A stretch of DNA of 64,000 nucleotides from Zygnema cylindricum (Eukaryota; Streptophyta; Zygnematophyceae; Zygnematales; Zygnemataceae), in NCBI GenBank assembly GCA_037447655.1, contig JBBHKE010002637.1, positions 62,001 through 126,000 of the forward strand. The letters run 5' to 3'. Of the stretch, positions 21,750-33,679 are shown in pieces. Numbering within the stretch: the stretch's first letter is position 1; the number at the start of each line of letters is the position of its first letter. Under the pieces are notes generated by a model. It had not been told where the DNA came from. It did no database searches and saw only the letters and a list, made by a program, of their open reading frames with translations. A program made the position numbers and the translations under genes.

Positions 21750-23582
21750 ATTAGACATTAAGCGGTATGATATTTATTTAAATAGTTACTATAAGAATAA
21801 TTCATTTAACTAGAACTATATGGATACTGCATAGAAACAGTTGTGGAAAGTACGACGTACGGTACGATTACGAAATAAATACCGCGCGGTTTGTTTGACG
21901 CCGGAAAGAATACCGCGCAGGTATTTATGACGGCCACGATTGAAATCCAAATTTGATCGGACGGCCGCGAAGGATGCCGAGATCGCGGCGTACGATTTTT
22001 GGCGGTTTGCGATCACCGCCACATTAAGTGACACGTGGCGCCAATCATAATTGAGGAATGCTTGTTACTGGCCCGACATAATGGAGCGGACTTCCAGTAA
22101 ACGCTGTCAGTAGACTTGTCCGTACTTTTACTGGGACCGCCTAATGGAACCTTACCCTAAGTCACTCTTTAGTGATAAGATGGCGTACTGCCCGTTGAAA
22201 CCCTTCGCCATGTCACCATTGCTTCTTCGCTGTAAGAAAAAATAGTCCCGTGAGAAAAGCAGGTATTGAATTTGATTCAGTAAGGATACTAAGGAAGATA
22301 ACTTCTCAAACTCCCACCGTCCATTTAAGTCAGCATAGAACATCTGGAATAATTTGTCATAACAAAATCACACAATTGTGTGCCACCTTGTTTCAGCCCT
22401 TGAACAGCGGTGTGAGTGCTGCAGCAGGATGACTTCACTACAGAAATTCCGATGGACTCTGTCTACATTTTTGTGTGAAGGTCAGCCAGAGCAAGTGATG
22501 TAAATAACAAGCTAAACTCGCAAAAAAACTCATAAATGAAACAGAGGCCACACCGGGCTACCAGGCCATCGCCGCGGCAGGCCGCCAGGCTTCCTCTTGC
22601 AAGTAGTGACAAAATGAGTGCAATGCACACGACAGTTGTTATGTGGTAGTGAAGGCATTTCACGTTCATTTATAAACTAAGCCTGTGACGTGTGCATGCA
22701 ATCCTGCACGCAAAACACCACATCAAGGGTCCTGCTACATGTACAGAAATACACTTCCTCTTTACTAGATTGATTACTCGCGCACATTGTCTTCAACAAA
22801 AGAAGAAAGCGCAAAAACTCACGCTGATTAAGCGGACAAAGCTCCGCCGGGTACTTTCGAATCACAAAGCCGGATGCGCCAGTTGTAAACACCATTAACA
22901 ATGACTAGATTATGGTTGAGACAAACTTCAGCAGGACAAAAAAAAATACACTAACTGAAAAACTGGATTCCTCCACCAATGAGATTCAAACTCCACCAAC
23001 GAATTGTAGCTTCCGTCGATTCATAGCTTCATCTAGTTGTGAAAAGTGCCGAATAAGCATTCACTGCATCATGTGCATAACGTCAAAACTATGTCTCTAC
23101 ATATTGCCCTGTCATGTATATCCTCCTGGGTAGGAAATGTAAGAATGGATATCTCAAGGGGCATCCTGCCAGATCTTTGAAATAAAAATCCCCATCTATA
23201 TTTTTTGGTAAATAACATAAACATGAACAGGTCCAGAAAACCTGCACCGGACTATTACACTACTTGCATAAAACCAGCGCAGACAAGTCGCTTGCCCCAT
23301 AATAACTCCAGCTTACAAATAACAAGAATTCCTCTTTACATTGGCTGGTAAGAATGAAATACAAACAGGCTCCATACCTTGCCTTCTTGTGAGAATCTTT
23401 CTCAGAGAAGCATGGCAAATTGCCCCCTAGGGTTTCGCTCAACACAAAGAAGACTGTACAACTAACGACCTAAACTGATCAATTGACAAACAATGCCTGC
23501 TCATGATGCTGCATTTTCAACAACCGATCCAACAATTACTGAATCCTGAAACATAAATCGTAAACCCCGGCGTGCTTCCATG
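21750..23582. other. Gene-free stretch downstream of UBC13
   Basis: Moderately GC-balanced DNA with CGCGG and TACG motifs at 21840-22070. No coding exon with splice signals recognised. The part next to 23583 should include the 3' UTR of UBC13, which reads leftward. Confidence 0.4.
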
Positions 23583-25877
23583 TCATGCTCCCGTTGCATA
23601 CGAGTGAGTCCACTCCCTTGCTGCAGTGACAAAATCACAAAAAAAGCCACAATTTGAAGTTATCCTCAAGAAGATACTTGGCTGAATGGCGTTATTTACC
23701 TGCCGACGACACCTTGGACAAAGGACCTTACCGTCATTGAGACAAGTCTGACTTAGGTAACAGAAAAACACAACATATATGACCAATCCCTGAATATCTA
23801 ACCACCTTGTAAGCTTCCCAAAAAATGTCCTCACTTCTTACATGGACTAAATGATTTCCAGAATATTGTTCAAGTCAGAATATTACAGGCTGGAACAAAT
23901 TGCTACATGACAGCAGCAAACTCACTCAATAGTGTTCAAAACACATACCAGTAGCAACGGCCTCTGCTTCATTCGATTTCCAGTGTTTTGCAATGTTTTC
24001 AGCCAAAGGATCATCTGGATTTGGAGCACTCAACAGAGCTTGAATACTGATCAAGGACATGGAAAATGGTACACATATCAGCACAATAATCCCGCTTCAA
24101 ATTACTGATACAATTTTGTGAATGTGCCAAAGTTGATCACCTATAAGTGTAACAACAGTTTTAAATAGATTATGAATGAAAAGGGTTAAGTGGAAGAAAC
24201 ACAAGCAATAGAAAACGCATGGATACAGAGAGCGTAAGTTAAATGGAACCCTGGCGTCAGTCATTTGCAAACTGTCAAATTTGATGAAACAATACTATGG
24301 CTGAGCAGCTCAATGCCATTGATTCAAATTCACAAATACGTCTATAAGAGGGAGAGAATCACCTCAGAAGCACTGTTCGAATCTGCAATGCTGGGCTCCA
24401 CTTGTCCTTCAGAATATCAAGACAAATTCGTCCAAGCTGCATACACACCACCCAAAAATCAACATCAGGCTCAATGGGCTGAGCTGATAACATGTACCAC
24501 TCCTGATGGCTGAAAGAAAACAAACAGTCCGAGAACAGGATATTACAAGTCATTTATTTCCCTTGCACGAACCAATGCCTCATGCAGAAAAAAAAGGGAA
24601 TTATGAACAGGGTGAATAATCACTGCCATTTTATATAATTTCTCATTGTATACAACAAGTCATATACAAGAAGGAGAAGGGCTAATCAAACCTTGTCAAT
24701 GTTGGGATGATAAATCTTAGTTAGAAACCGCACCTGTCATCACCCAATCAGGTATTAGTCCGGAGACATCAAATTAACAGCATTCCCGACCAAAAATAGA
24801 CACAATGAGACAGACGCGACATAATGTCCTCCATAAGAGGTCCAGGACATAAACAAGCCACCACGGCCTGACTACATATTCCACCAAACCCAGACTTGTT
24901 TCGTGCCATTTACAAAGACATACTGAGTAAAGGCTGCAATTTCTTCAGACACTTTACCTTTGGAGCGGCCATTGGGTACTCTTCAGGTAAAAATAATTCC
25001 AACTTAAATACCCCACCTGCAAGATGCTCCAAAAAAGACTAAGACAACCCTCATGTAGGAAACGTCACATCAGCAGCCTTCTTCCATATGCAGCCAAAAA
25101 ATTGAGAGATACAAAAGAACTCCACAAAAAAGTGAGGCCATAGCAAGCATCGAACAGTGAAAACCACAATTCATGGGCAGAAAAATAATGATAATTCTTT
25201 GCTTGTAATACAATGATTGATGTTAAAAAAATTGAATGCAGTCTTCTAGCTACAAAACCCATACATGCATTTGTATGGGAAACACATACCTTCATAAGGA
25301 GACTGTGATGGGCCAAGAATCATCACATTGAAGTAGCGCAAATTCTCCTCTGACGGTGAAGCACTAATTCCAGGAGCTGTAGAAACAACCAACAATCATC
25401 AAGCATACAAATTTCTCGTGTATTATCTCAAGACCGTGCATTACCTCTATATGTGGCTTAAAAGTATACAGCATTCTGCTTGTTACTCGGTACAAGACAG
25501 CAGAGAAACTGCAAATGAAACTGAGGAAAGAACTGAGGAAGAAAGTGCAGCTGGGATAGGTACTAAAACTGTTGCTGGAACTAAAATTAAAACTACTCCA
25601 CATATTGCCCCTCCAACTGTGCATTTAGACTCACCAGGTTCGCTTAGCAAACGCTGCGTTTCCTGCAACCGTTCACAGCCGCATAAAAATAGGTCATAAT
25701 CAATCAAAAGTTTCTTTCGTTTGTGCTTTAAATAGGCTAATGCGTCATAAAGGTGAAAATCCACAAACAAAAGAATCCACCTGTATTCCAATGAGTCATT
25801 GAACTCTGTAAAGAAAAATTACAAAGCACCTTAATTATTCGCCGAGGAAGATTACTGTTTGCAGAGGCAGCAGCCAT
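23583..25877 (-). CDS. UBC13: Ubiquitin-conjugating enzyme E2, UBC13/UBE2N type
   Basis: Eight exons join cleanly on the minus strand: 25877-25830, 25662-25635, 25376-25290, 25016-24958, 24733-24692, 24436-24363, 24046-23949 and 23620-23583. All introns are GT-AG and all phases agree, giving 157 residues and a TGA stop. The start [16 protein letters not shown] adds a few residues to the usual plant start [15 protein letters not shown] and the active-site Cys in [14 protein letters not shown] are present, as is the UBC13-type YPMAAPK, whose Met lies in the pocket bound by RING partners. The protein pairs with a UEV (MMS2) subunit to build K63-linked ubiquitin chains for DNA damage tolerance and signalling. 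This is the most securely annotated gene here and the best taxonomic anchor. The upstream region (25878-26320) contains the 5' UTR and promoter. Confidence 0.97.
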
Positions 25878-26324
25878 TGAGACCTGCTTCTATTCAGAGA
25901 TGCTTCTCTTTCCCGTTTCAAAGGATTGAATTCCAGGAAACCAAAAAAAAAATACTTCCTTTACACGAAACCCTAAACTGCTCCTCTCACACTCACAATC
26001 ACCTCCAGGTCAAACGGGTGGATATAACACCGTACTGAGGGATCCCGGTTAAGAAGAAATTAAAGAAAAATAGATGTTATGGAGTTCCAGAAGAAAATAA
26101 GATGAGGCTGAGGTCTGACCACATGGGAATTGAGTAAAAATGGAGGTAGAACTAGGCAACCAAAACAGACTAAGCAGATGAGGAAATCGCCAGGCGAACC
26201 GCTATCTTATTTTAGGGTAATTACTTCACTCTACCGAAAATTAGTAAATTACTCAGGACATGTCGACATGTGAATAATCGTACAGTTCTTCGAGTAAGCA
26301 TACCCGAAAATACTCTTAACAATG

Positions 26325-26741
26325 TACGAAGTGTACGATTACTCGAGTTCTCGTCACAAAATTTGAGTAGCTTACAACTTTTGATGGTGTATTTCAGTTT
26401 TTGGTTTTCTCTGTTACAAACTTTACAGGGGCATCGAAATGCTTCTGGAAGCCATGCACGTGAAACTGGCGATCTATGTATTACCAGCTGAAGCACGCTA
26501 AACCTTCTGGATTCCGTATCTTTGCGTCTTGAAAACAAAAACACAGCTCATGGAACTGTTCCCCCCTACAACCGGTTCGTCACAGCTGTTTAGCAGGCAG
26601 TAAAGACTAAATACAGATTTACAAATGGGGAAAAGCTGCCCCCGCACTTAGATTTGCTGGAGCGCACCTAATCTGGATTCCTGTACGAAATCGTCAAAGT
26701 ACAGTTCGATGCCTTCGATCCAGCGAGCATCTGGCAATCTG
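26325..26741. repeat. Dispersed repeat R1, copy 2
   Basis: Nearly identical to 9984-10380 over its whole length, with a segment of about 20 bases (ATCTGGATTCCTGTACGAA region) that copy 1 lacks. It starts about 450 bases upstream of the UBC13 start codon. Flanks differ from copy 1, which fixes the repeat's ends at TACGAAG and GGCAATCTG. Confidence 0.85.
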
Positions 26742-27467
26742 ACTGCCATGACGGGCCGGTGACCGCTTGACCGCGGGAAATTCTACTAAGGTTAACGGCC
26801 AGGCCACGCCATTAGCCAAGTGCCAACATTTGACCAACGCAGTGCGGCGTTGAAAGGCTTCAATATTTAGACAATGACGTAACGTTAACAGGTGTTTCAT
26901 TCTTCACTTTTCGTTTTTTGTACTATTATATACACTAAAGGTATATTACGGTCAGATAGAAGTATATAAATGTATTAATATAAAATTGAAAGTTAGATAA
27001 AAGAAAAAACTATTAAAAAAAGTGAAAAAATAGGTTTTTTTCTACTTGAGGTGAAACTACACAGTGAATCTTTATTAGTATTAATAACACTCCTGTAGTT
27101 CGGGGCCCTTCATTTTTGACCCTCTAATTACAAATTAATAATTCATTTTTTTTGCTTTACGCTAATATAGCTACGGTTGAATTAGTGTAGGCTACTCTAT
27201 ATTGGACAGTTTTTAAATAGTGCAGTGTACAAAAGGTGTCCCTTCGTACTAAAACTGCTCATTATTTCGTACAAACATACAAAAAAAGTGTCAGGTAGCG
27301 GCGTCGACACCGGAAAGTGAGGGCGCCGATACGGGAAAGAGCACGCCGATTTTATTTTTAGTAATAAAAACGGGGGGAAATCGCGTGAACCTGTTCTCGC
27401 ATGTTCAAACGTCCACTATGTAAACATAGGCTATATTGGGTGTAAACTGGGATGTGTATCCAACTTA

Positions 27468-27690
27468 GGGTGAAGTTCCATTAGACGAAAGTGAGGTTGT
27501 TAATACAAATTCGGACCTCTCCATACTACGAGGTACCGCTTATTTTGTTTTTATCCGCGAACGACATTACAAATAATTTTGCCAATATTTACAAAATTTT
27601 GGGAAGTCAATGACCATTTTAAATTCATATGCAAGGCCTTCGCTCCATTTTTTCCTGTAACTTACAACCCACCTCCTCGAGGTGAGTATG
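27468..27690. mobile_element. Relic of the palindrome-bearing TIR element, opposite orientation
   Basis: It begins GGGTGAAGTTCCATTAGACG and continues AGTGAGGTTGTTAATACAAATTCGGACCTCTCC and then ACATTACAAATAATTTTGCC. This is the reverse-complement order of landmarks at 53700-53863. A stem-loop CACCTC-CTC-GAGGTG sits at 27669-27685, where the palindrome is expected. The other end was not found. The flanking stretches 26742-27467 and 27691-28485 contain no recognisable gene. Confidence 0.55.
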
Positions 27691-28485
27691 TCAATTAGAC
27701 AATTAGATAAATTGAAAAGCCAAGACACGTAAAGATAAGTGTCACGATGGACTACCACCATAAATGTCGATTGCACATGATATGTACATTCAGACAAAGT
27801 GGAAGCGAGCCCACCAAAATCCAACCGAAAATCCAAATGTTGTTTCTAACACACTTTCGTCACGCTACTTATGAAAACGCTCTTTCATCACGTTGCTTTT
27901 GGCAACGCTATTTCGTCAGCCGAAAAAAAACAAGCGCCCTAAAAATCGAGCAGGTGCAGAAGACAAGGTGTTGAAACTTTATTCCAAAACGTGTGATGGA
28001 AAAAACCATCAAGGTAAAAATGGGTTCAAAAAATAAAAAACAACCCTCAAAATTTACATAAGCCAAAGGAGACAAAGGCAAAAATAACTTCAATCCCTTC
28101 GTGAAAAATTTGGGAGGACTTGCTGGTAACCCGCCATCAAGCTTTGCCATAGAAGTGTCGCAATGTATGCTAGCAAAAAGCCTCTAGTACATGTTAACGG
28201 TAAAAGGCAACAAGAAGGCTTGTGGGATGACTCTTTTTACCTTTGGTTTCAATTTTTTTCTTAACACGCTTATATATAAAACCATTGACAAACTTGTCCA
28301 CAAAAACAACAATTTTATAAGCAAATTGGGCAAACTAGTCTGTTGGGTCTCGATGAGCTTAATCAATTAATAATTTATTTATAAGTCGTTGCGTCTCGAA
28401 CCGTCGCGCTCGTATATAATGTCGTGAGAGAAAAAGTGACGGTCTTAGTCGGAACCGTGAGGACCACATCACTCAAGGTTCTTGT

Positions 28486-29511
28486 TGTTCTATAACCACC
28501 GTTGTAGGAGGAGGACCAACAGTAGTAGTGGAAGTAGACATGAAAACATCAAAAACTATCAAAGTACCTACTCAACAGCCAACTTTGATCATACACAAAA
28601 TATGACTCAGATACCCAATATTTTTCAAATATGCCACAATGATACACAATACAATAAACTCACAATTCCCAAAATTGTAGCCCAAATGACTCTGTAAACC
28701 ATAAGATTTGATGACTAGAAGTTTCCCAAAAATTGCCTTTTTATAAAATCATATTCCCAAAACTGGATGCTACAAAATTGGCTAAGTCATAAGCTATATA
28801 CTCACAGTGTGTTTCTACTAATCTACACTAATTTGGGTAACCGTTACTAAGGTTATTATCGTGACTAACGACAAAGCATCCTATTTATACGTCATCGTAC
28901 CTCAAAACCCTAATTATTACTTTCTTAAAAACCTGATTAATGGAACACTATTTTTTATTCCACTAAACTACAAAACAATGTTATTCAGATATTTCCACAT
29001 ATTGAATCGTACACAAAATGTTCCAACCGTACACAAAACGTGCCAAATGCTTAGTCAGCCGTAATCGCTAAAGTTTAGCCGAATGTGGTCGTGTATTACG
29101 AAGCACCTGAGTGCTTGGTCACTTGTCGTCCCACGCGAATCACGCTTGTGGTCCCTCGTGAATCACGTCTGTGGTCCCAAGTGAATCGCGTCCGTTGGAA
29201 TAAATTCAATCGACGATGGTACCGTCCAACTATACCATGTATTTTTTGAATACTCGGTTCAGATCTCGTTCGTCCGATCATGTGAATCGAATGGTCAACT
29301 CCGTGACACGTATGGCTAACTGTCGGCGCCACTCCAAAAAACCTGCATATGTTCTTTTGCCGACAGGTGTTCTTGCAAAAGCACAATACACTCTACTGTA
29401 CTTTTTGCTACTGTAATGCTTATCGAGGTAAGTATTACAGTAGACTACTTAGAAAATATTAAAAGTTATTTTAGGCCTATTTAGTGAAATAAAGACTTAT
29501 AAATTACAACA
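28486..29511 (-). mobile_element. Putative 3' LTR of a copia retrotransposon
   Basis: Directly downstream of the copia RNase H end (minus strand) a polypurine tract AAGATTTAGGGAAG precedes TGTTGTAATTTATAAG, a typical LTR start with TG. A possible matching end, TTATAGAACA, lies at about 28486, giving about 1.03 kb with TG...CA ends. The second LTR is not in the window, so the length is unconfirmed. Confidence 0.4.
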
Positions 29512-29544
29512 CTTCCCTAAATCTTTAGACTCAGTTACTCACTT

Positions 29545-30575
29545 AGTCCAATAGCATCTCTGCAAAACTGTAACCAAGGAGTAGGAAGGGCTTTTGTTAA
29601 CATGTCAGCCACCATATTCTCATCCAGTAAATAACACAATTTAACGACTTTTGCAAGTACTTTTTCTCTAACAAAGTGAAGTATAACATCCATGTGTTTG
29701 CTCTTAAAATTATGGCTGGGGTTAGAGGCAATTGCAATGGCTGCTTGGTTGTCACACTAGATAGCTTGAGGACCAGTTTGCATATACGCAAGTTCTTGTA
29801 AAATGGACTTGACCCATAGGAGCTCTTTGAGGGCGAAAGCTGCTGCCATATATTATGACTCCATAGTGGATTGAGCTCTAACCTTTTGTAATTTGCTAAT
29901 CTAGCAGCAAGTTCCATCTCCAATCTTCAAAACAAAGTCGGTCGTAGATTTTTGACTTGGCATGTCTCCATAGCTAGCATCGCTCCATGTCTGTATTTTC
30001 ACCTTTCCTCCTCAGAGTACAAGCTTGAGATTTCGAGTACCTTCAAGATATCTCAACACCCTTTTTGCTGCCTCCGAATCTGCCTTTTTAGGGATTCTGC
30101 ACACTTCTACTCATGACTCCCACAACTGCTGCAATGTCGGGTCTCGTACAGTTCATAAAATATATAAGACTTCCAACTACCTGTCTATATGGCTTTGAAG
30201 CCATAAACTCTTCCTCCCCTGAATCTAGACTCTCACAAATTATTATGTATGAGTCTGACTGAATTCCTTTCAATTTTTGCCTGAATTCCATTGGAGTTAT
30301 AGATCCTTTCACATCTTTCATTTCAAATATTTCCAGCATGTTACCTATTGTTTCTTTCTGAGTCAAGATAATCAGCCTTTTGTTTATTCTTTTTTCTACC
30401 TGTATACGTAATATATACTTGGCCTCTCCGAGGTCATTCATCTCAAACCTATACCTTAAAGCCGTTTTTATGCGGTTTATTTCATCCATTGACTTACTTA
30501 TTAATAATAGATCATCCACATATACAACAATGTACATTATCCCATCCTCCCCTTGTAGAACATATACAGAATGAT
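29545..30575 (-). pseudogene. Copia (Ty1) polyprotein, RT-RNase H portion, decayed and truncated
   Basis: The minus-strand frame from 30537 has MYIVVYVDDLLLISKS with the YVDD reverse transcriptase catalytic motif, FEMNDLGEAKYILRIQ, YRQVVGSLIYFMNCTRPDIA and a Leu-rich stretch. A frame change follows, then RNase H pieces: RYLEGTRNLKL, WSDASYGD, STMES with MAAAFALKELLW, CDNQAAIAIASNP and ADMLTKALPTPW near 29550. Several stops and a frameshift are present. The 5' part of the polyprotein is missing because the element stops at about 30600, where an arm of the foldback element begins. Confidence 0.85.
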
Positions 30576-30606
30576 ATGAGCTAATTCTCTTAAATTCACA
30601 GAAATA

Positions 30607-30773
30607 CGCAACTTTTACCCTACTTCTATATCCGGCAATATTTTGAGGAAGTTCGTTTGTACGGTTTTCCGAGAACTTCCGAAATCTACAAAGTCGGTGC
30701 TCGGAAAGCCGTACATTATTCTAACGTCCGTCTGTTGCGGAAGTGATTTTTTTTTCCGGTGGGAATAGGCTAT
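30607..30773. mobile_element. Foldback-arm element, 167-bp terminal fragment
   Basis: From GCAACTTTTACCCTACTTC through CTTCCGAAATCTACAAAGTC to the terminal CCGGTGGGAATAGGCTAT, this matches the outer right arm of the foldback (11186-11357) with few changes. It keeps the undamaged terminal motif and abuts the truncated copia sequence. Confidence 0.85.
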
Positions 30774-30779
30774 CACACT

Positions 30780-33679
30780 ACAGTACTGTACTGTAGTCAC
30801 TTGTATCTTTTCGATGAACATAGGAGCGTCACCCCACCGTCATGACGGCGTCAAGGCATACCTCGACAGCGTCTATACTGTAAGTTTAATGGCCGTACAC
30901 TACAATTGTCTGCATTTGCCTTAAATATTGGTCCTCTACAGTACTTCTCTTGTTTAAAGTACTTGCGAGTTTAGAACTTTGTGTTGTGTACGGAATTTTC
31001 CAAAAAACATAAAGACATGGTCTGTCAGTAGCGATAAAGACAACTCTTCTGTCGCACTTTGGACATTTTGGAGGGAAGAAAGCTGAGGTATCCTACAGCA
31101 GTCATTTTCAGTAGGGTTTGTAAGTTAATTTCAGTTCCATTGGCATAAGAAAAGTATTCTTGGTCACAGGGGAGTATTTTCGAAGGTGCGAATGCCATTC
31201 CATTCTCCATTGTTTTTTTGAAGTTGGCCATTCTGGAAGAATCAGTTAGAGGAGAAGGAATGATATAGAGGGAGAGGGGTGGTGAAAGGGGGAGGGAGAA
31301 AATCAAGAAGGAGAGGGAGAGAAGCCGTCAGGAATGTCCTGATCATGTACTGATCCAACAATGACTGAAAAAAAGAAATTGAAATGAGTGGAAGGAAGGG
31401 TAAGAGTGTGATTAAACTAAGTTATAGAAAAGGTACATCAGCTATAAATAAAAGCGGGAGAAAGGCAGAGGTGAAGGAAGAGAAGGAGAGGGAGAGAGGA
31501 AGAAGAGAGTGAGAGCGTGTGGAAGGCAAGTGCAAAGTTAAGGAGAGTATTATGAATAAATTATAGAAAAACGTCCTGTGTATATGTTAAGCAGCCTATT
31601 TTTAAACCTCTGCTATAATAAATTTCATTTGTCTTCCTGCTTGCTGTCACTGGTACACTGAAGTATCCATGGACAGGTACACCGATCATCGCTACAAGAG
31701 TTATCGAATAATTGGCATTAACATTTTTAGAATTAACTACAGTAAAATACGTTTTGCAACGTGCCTTAATGTGGGCTGCTTACTTAAATAGTGTTGCTAA
31801 TTATTATTCCGGCTAAAATAAATACTATTCGGAAGTAGAGTGATTAACTCTAATAGGGCTAGGTGGTGTAGTAGCGCGGTTGGCATAAGATGTTTAGATC
31901 AGCTGCATTTTTGCCTCTGCATATGTACTGCGGTCGTTGATACATTGGAGTACTAATGGACAGTAAATCGTGTGCTTGACATAAAATGTGTTTTTGACGG
32001 TGAAGTATCCTCCATTGTAGTTTTAATTAAAAAATAATGATGAATGCTCATCACAGTCCACCACCGGCATGCGTTGTTTGACTTCTTTACTTGTGAAGTG
32101 TTTGTTTTGCCTGTAATTAGAATGTTTCGGATAGTTCATACCAAAAATTCCTGCAAAAATCCTACTGTCTGTAGTATTTCATCTTCTCCAGAAGAGGGTG
32201 AATGCGGCTGCTTCTTTTTCACACAATTTTTTTTCGCGAGTGTATGTGTTGGCTAAATTGGCCCTCAACCTTGGTATGGTTCACCCAAATTATAGCGAAA
32301 GGTATAGCGAAGCATTGTGGGTAGTACTTGTTCATGCCTTTTGCACTTTCGAATAGAGATCTCCACAACCTTTTGGAGAGCATTTATTTAATGCGTATTT
32401 ATGACATTGGCAAGGGAAACCACCTAGGAAAACCTGATTGCGTTTTGATTTGGAGCTCTTAGAAAAAACATGTTCTATCGTTATGTTAATTTTAGGTGCA
32501 TGTATTGTTCACTCTCATGTATTCCTGGAATCCGATAGATATCCGGCTATGAAAAGTTTCACTTGTTAGTTTAATTGTAAAATGCACTCATTCTGATGCC
32601 GAAAAACTTGTTACGTGTCTTGATGTGATCCAAATGCGTTTGGACAGAGGGTATGTGAGAGAGCTGACTTTGAAGGATATTGTACGGTACACCGTTAATC
32701 GCTATTAGTGTTAGGAATATTAATTTGGTCCCGGTTTTTTTTGCCCTCTGACCATGAAATAGTGTTAACAATCACTAATTGGCATTTTTCTTAACCCTAT
32801 TTCTTTTAGCGGTTCAGAATCGTCCACGTCATTCGCAGCGAAATTAGAACTAATAACACAAAAATTGTTTGCATACTAATTATTTATAATGCTAATAGCC
32901 GTTCAGGGTGTCCAGTTTGTACGGTTTTAGATTTTATATCCTACCTCAACTTTTTAGGCAATGAGAATTCCTTGTTGTAAACTATGTGGTAATCTTTTGA
33001 TCTAGATCAACGGTTGAGTTTGATATGGTCTATATAGATCAACTTTTATTTTTGAAGGAACATATAATGACTGCTGTCTTGCACTTGGCAAGTCAATTTT
33101 CATGTAGTTACTACTTTGGAGTTACTTCACTTCTTAGTAGCCAACATCTAAATCCATGTGTTTCTCCTCTTTGGGTGTCATTCAAAGCAATAATATGGAC
33201 CTTTTCTTAGGGAATCCATCTCACAATCTCAATATGCTTTCTCACAATCCAATCTGTGTGGTGATGGCAGGTTGCCCTATACTGATCTCATATATCATAC
33301 TCTTACGATATGATGGATGCGATCAATGCTGTCAATGATCACGCCCTTGTGTCTAGCGATGGATCGAATATGGTAGATGTAGGTTTCATCCTACACTCGG
33401 TTCCACAAAATCTTGGTTCAAATGTATGAGAAGAGATGTTTAATCCAAAGGTAGCTAGGCCCATAACAAGCTTTGGAATGTGACGGTTATCTTAAGTCAG
33501 ATATTCCTGCAGAGGGAACATGATACATTACGAACACTTGAGTTTTCTTCTGTTAGAACGAGATGGACATTGATGGTCATAATAATCTACTTGATGGCTT
33601 TGTTGTCGTAGTTTCGTGGTTGTAAATGACATTTTATTGGTGGTTGTGGTTCTGACTGGCCCTCTGTCAGCATTTCCAG
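30780..33679. other. Intergenic stretch with one degenerate MITE
   Basis: No gene recognised. A GA-rich tract lies at 31250-31520. 32690-32910 starts TA-CACCGTTAATCGCTATTAGT and ends GCTAATAGCCGTTCAGGGTG, a degenerate MITE of the CACCG family. The last part may include 5' exons of the coiled-coil gene that I could not identify. Confidence 0.45.

Noticed and set aside
25483-25791. 102-codon minus-strand frame over UBC13 exon 2
   Set aside because: Only the nine codons ETQRLLSEP are exon; the rest is intron read-through.
31861-31935. tRNA-like start (GGTGTAGTAGCGCGGTTGGCA)
   Set aside because: Resembles an A box but no B box or acceptor stem follows at the right distance.
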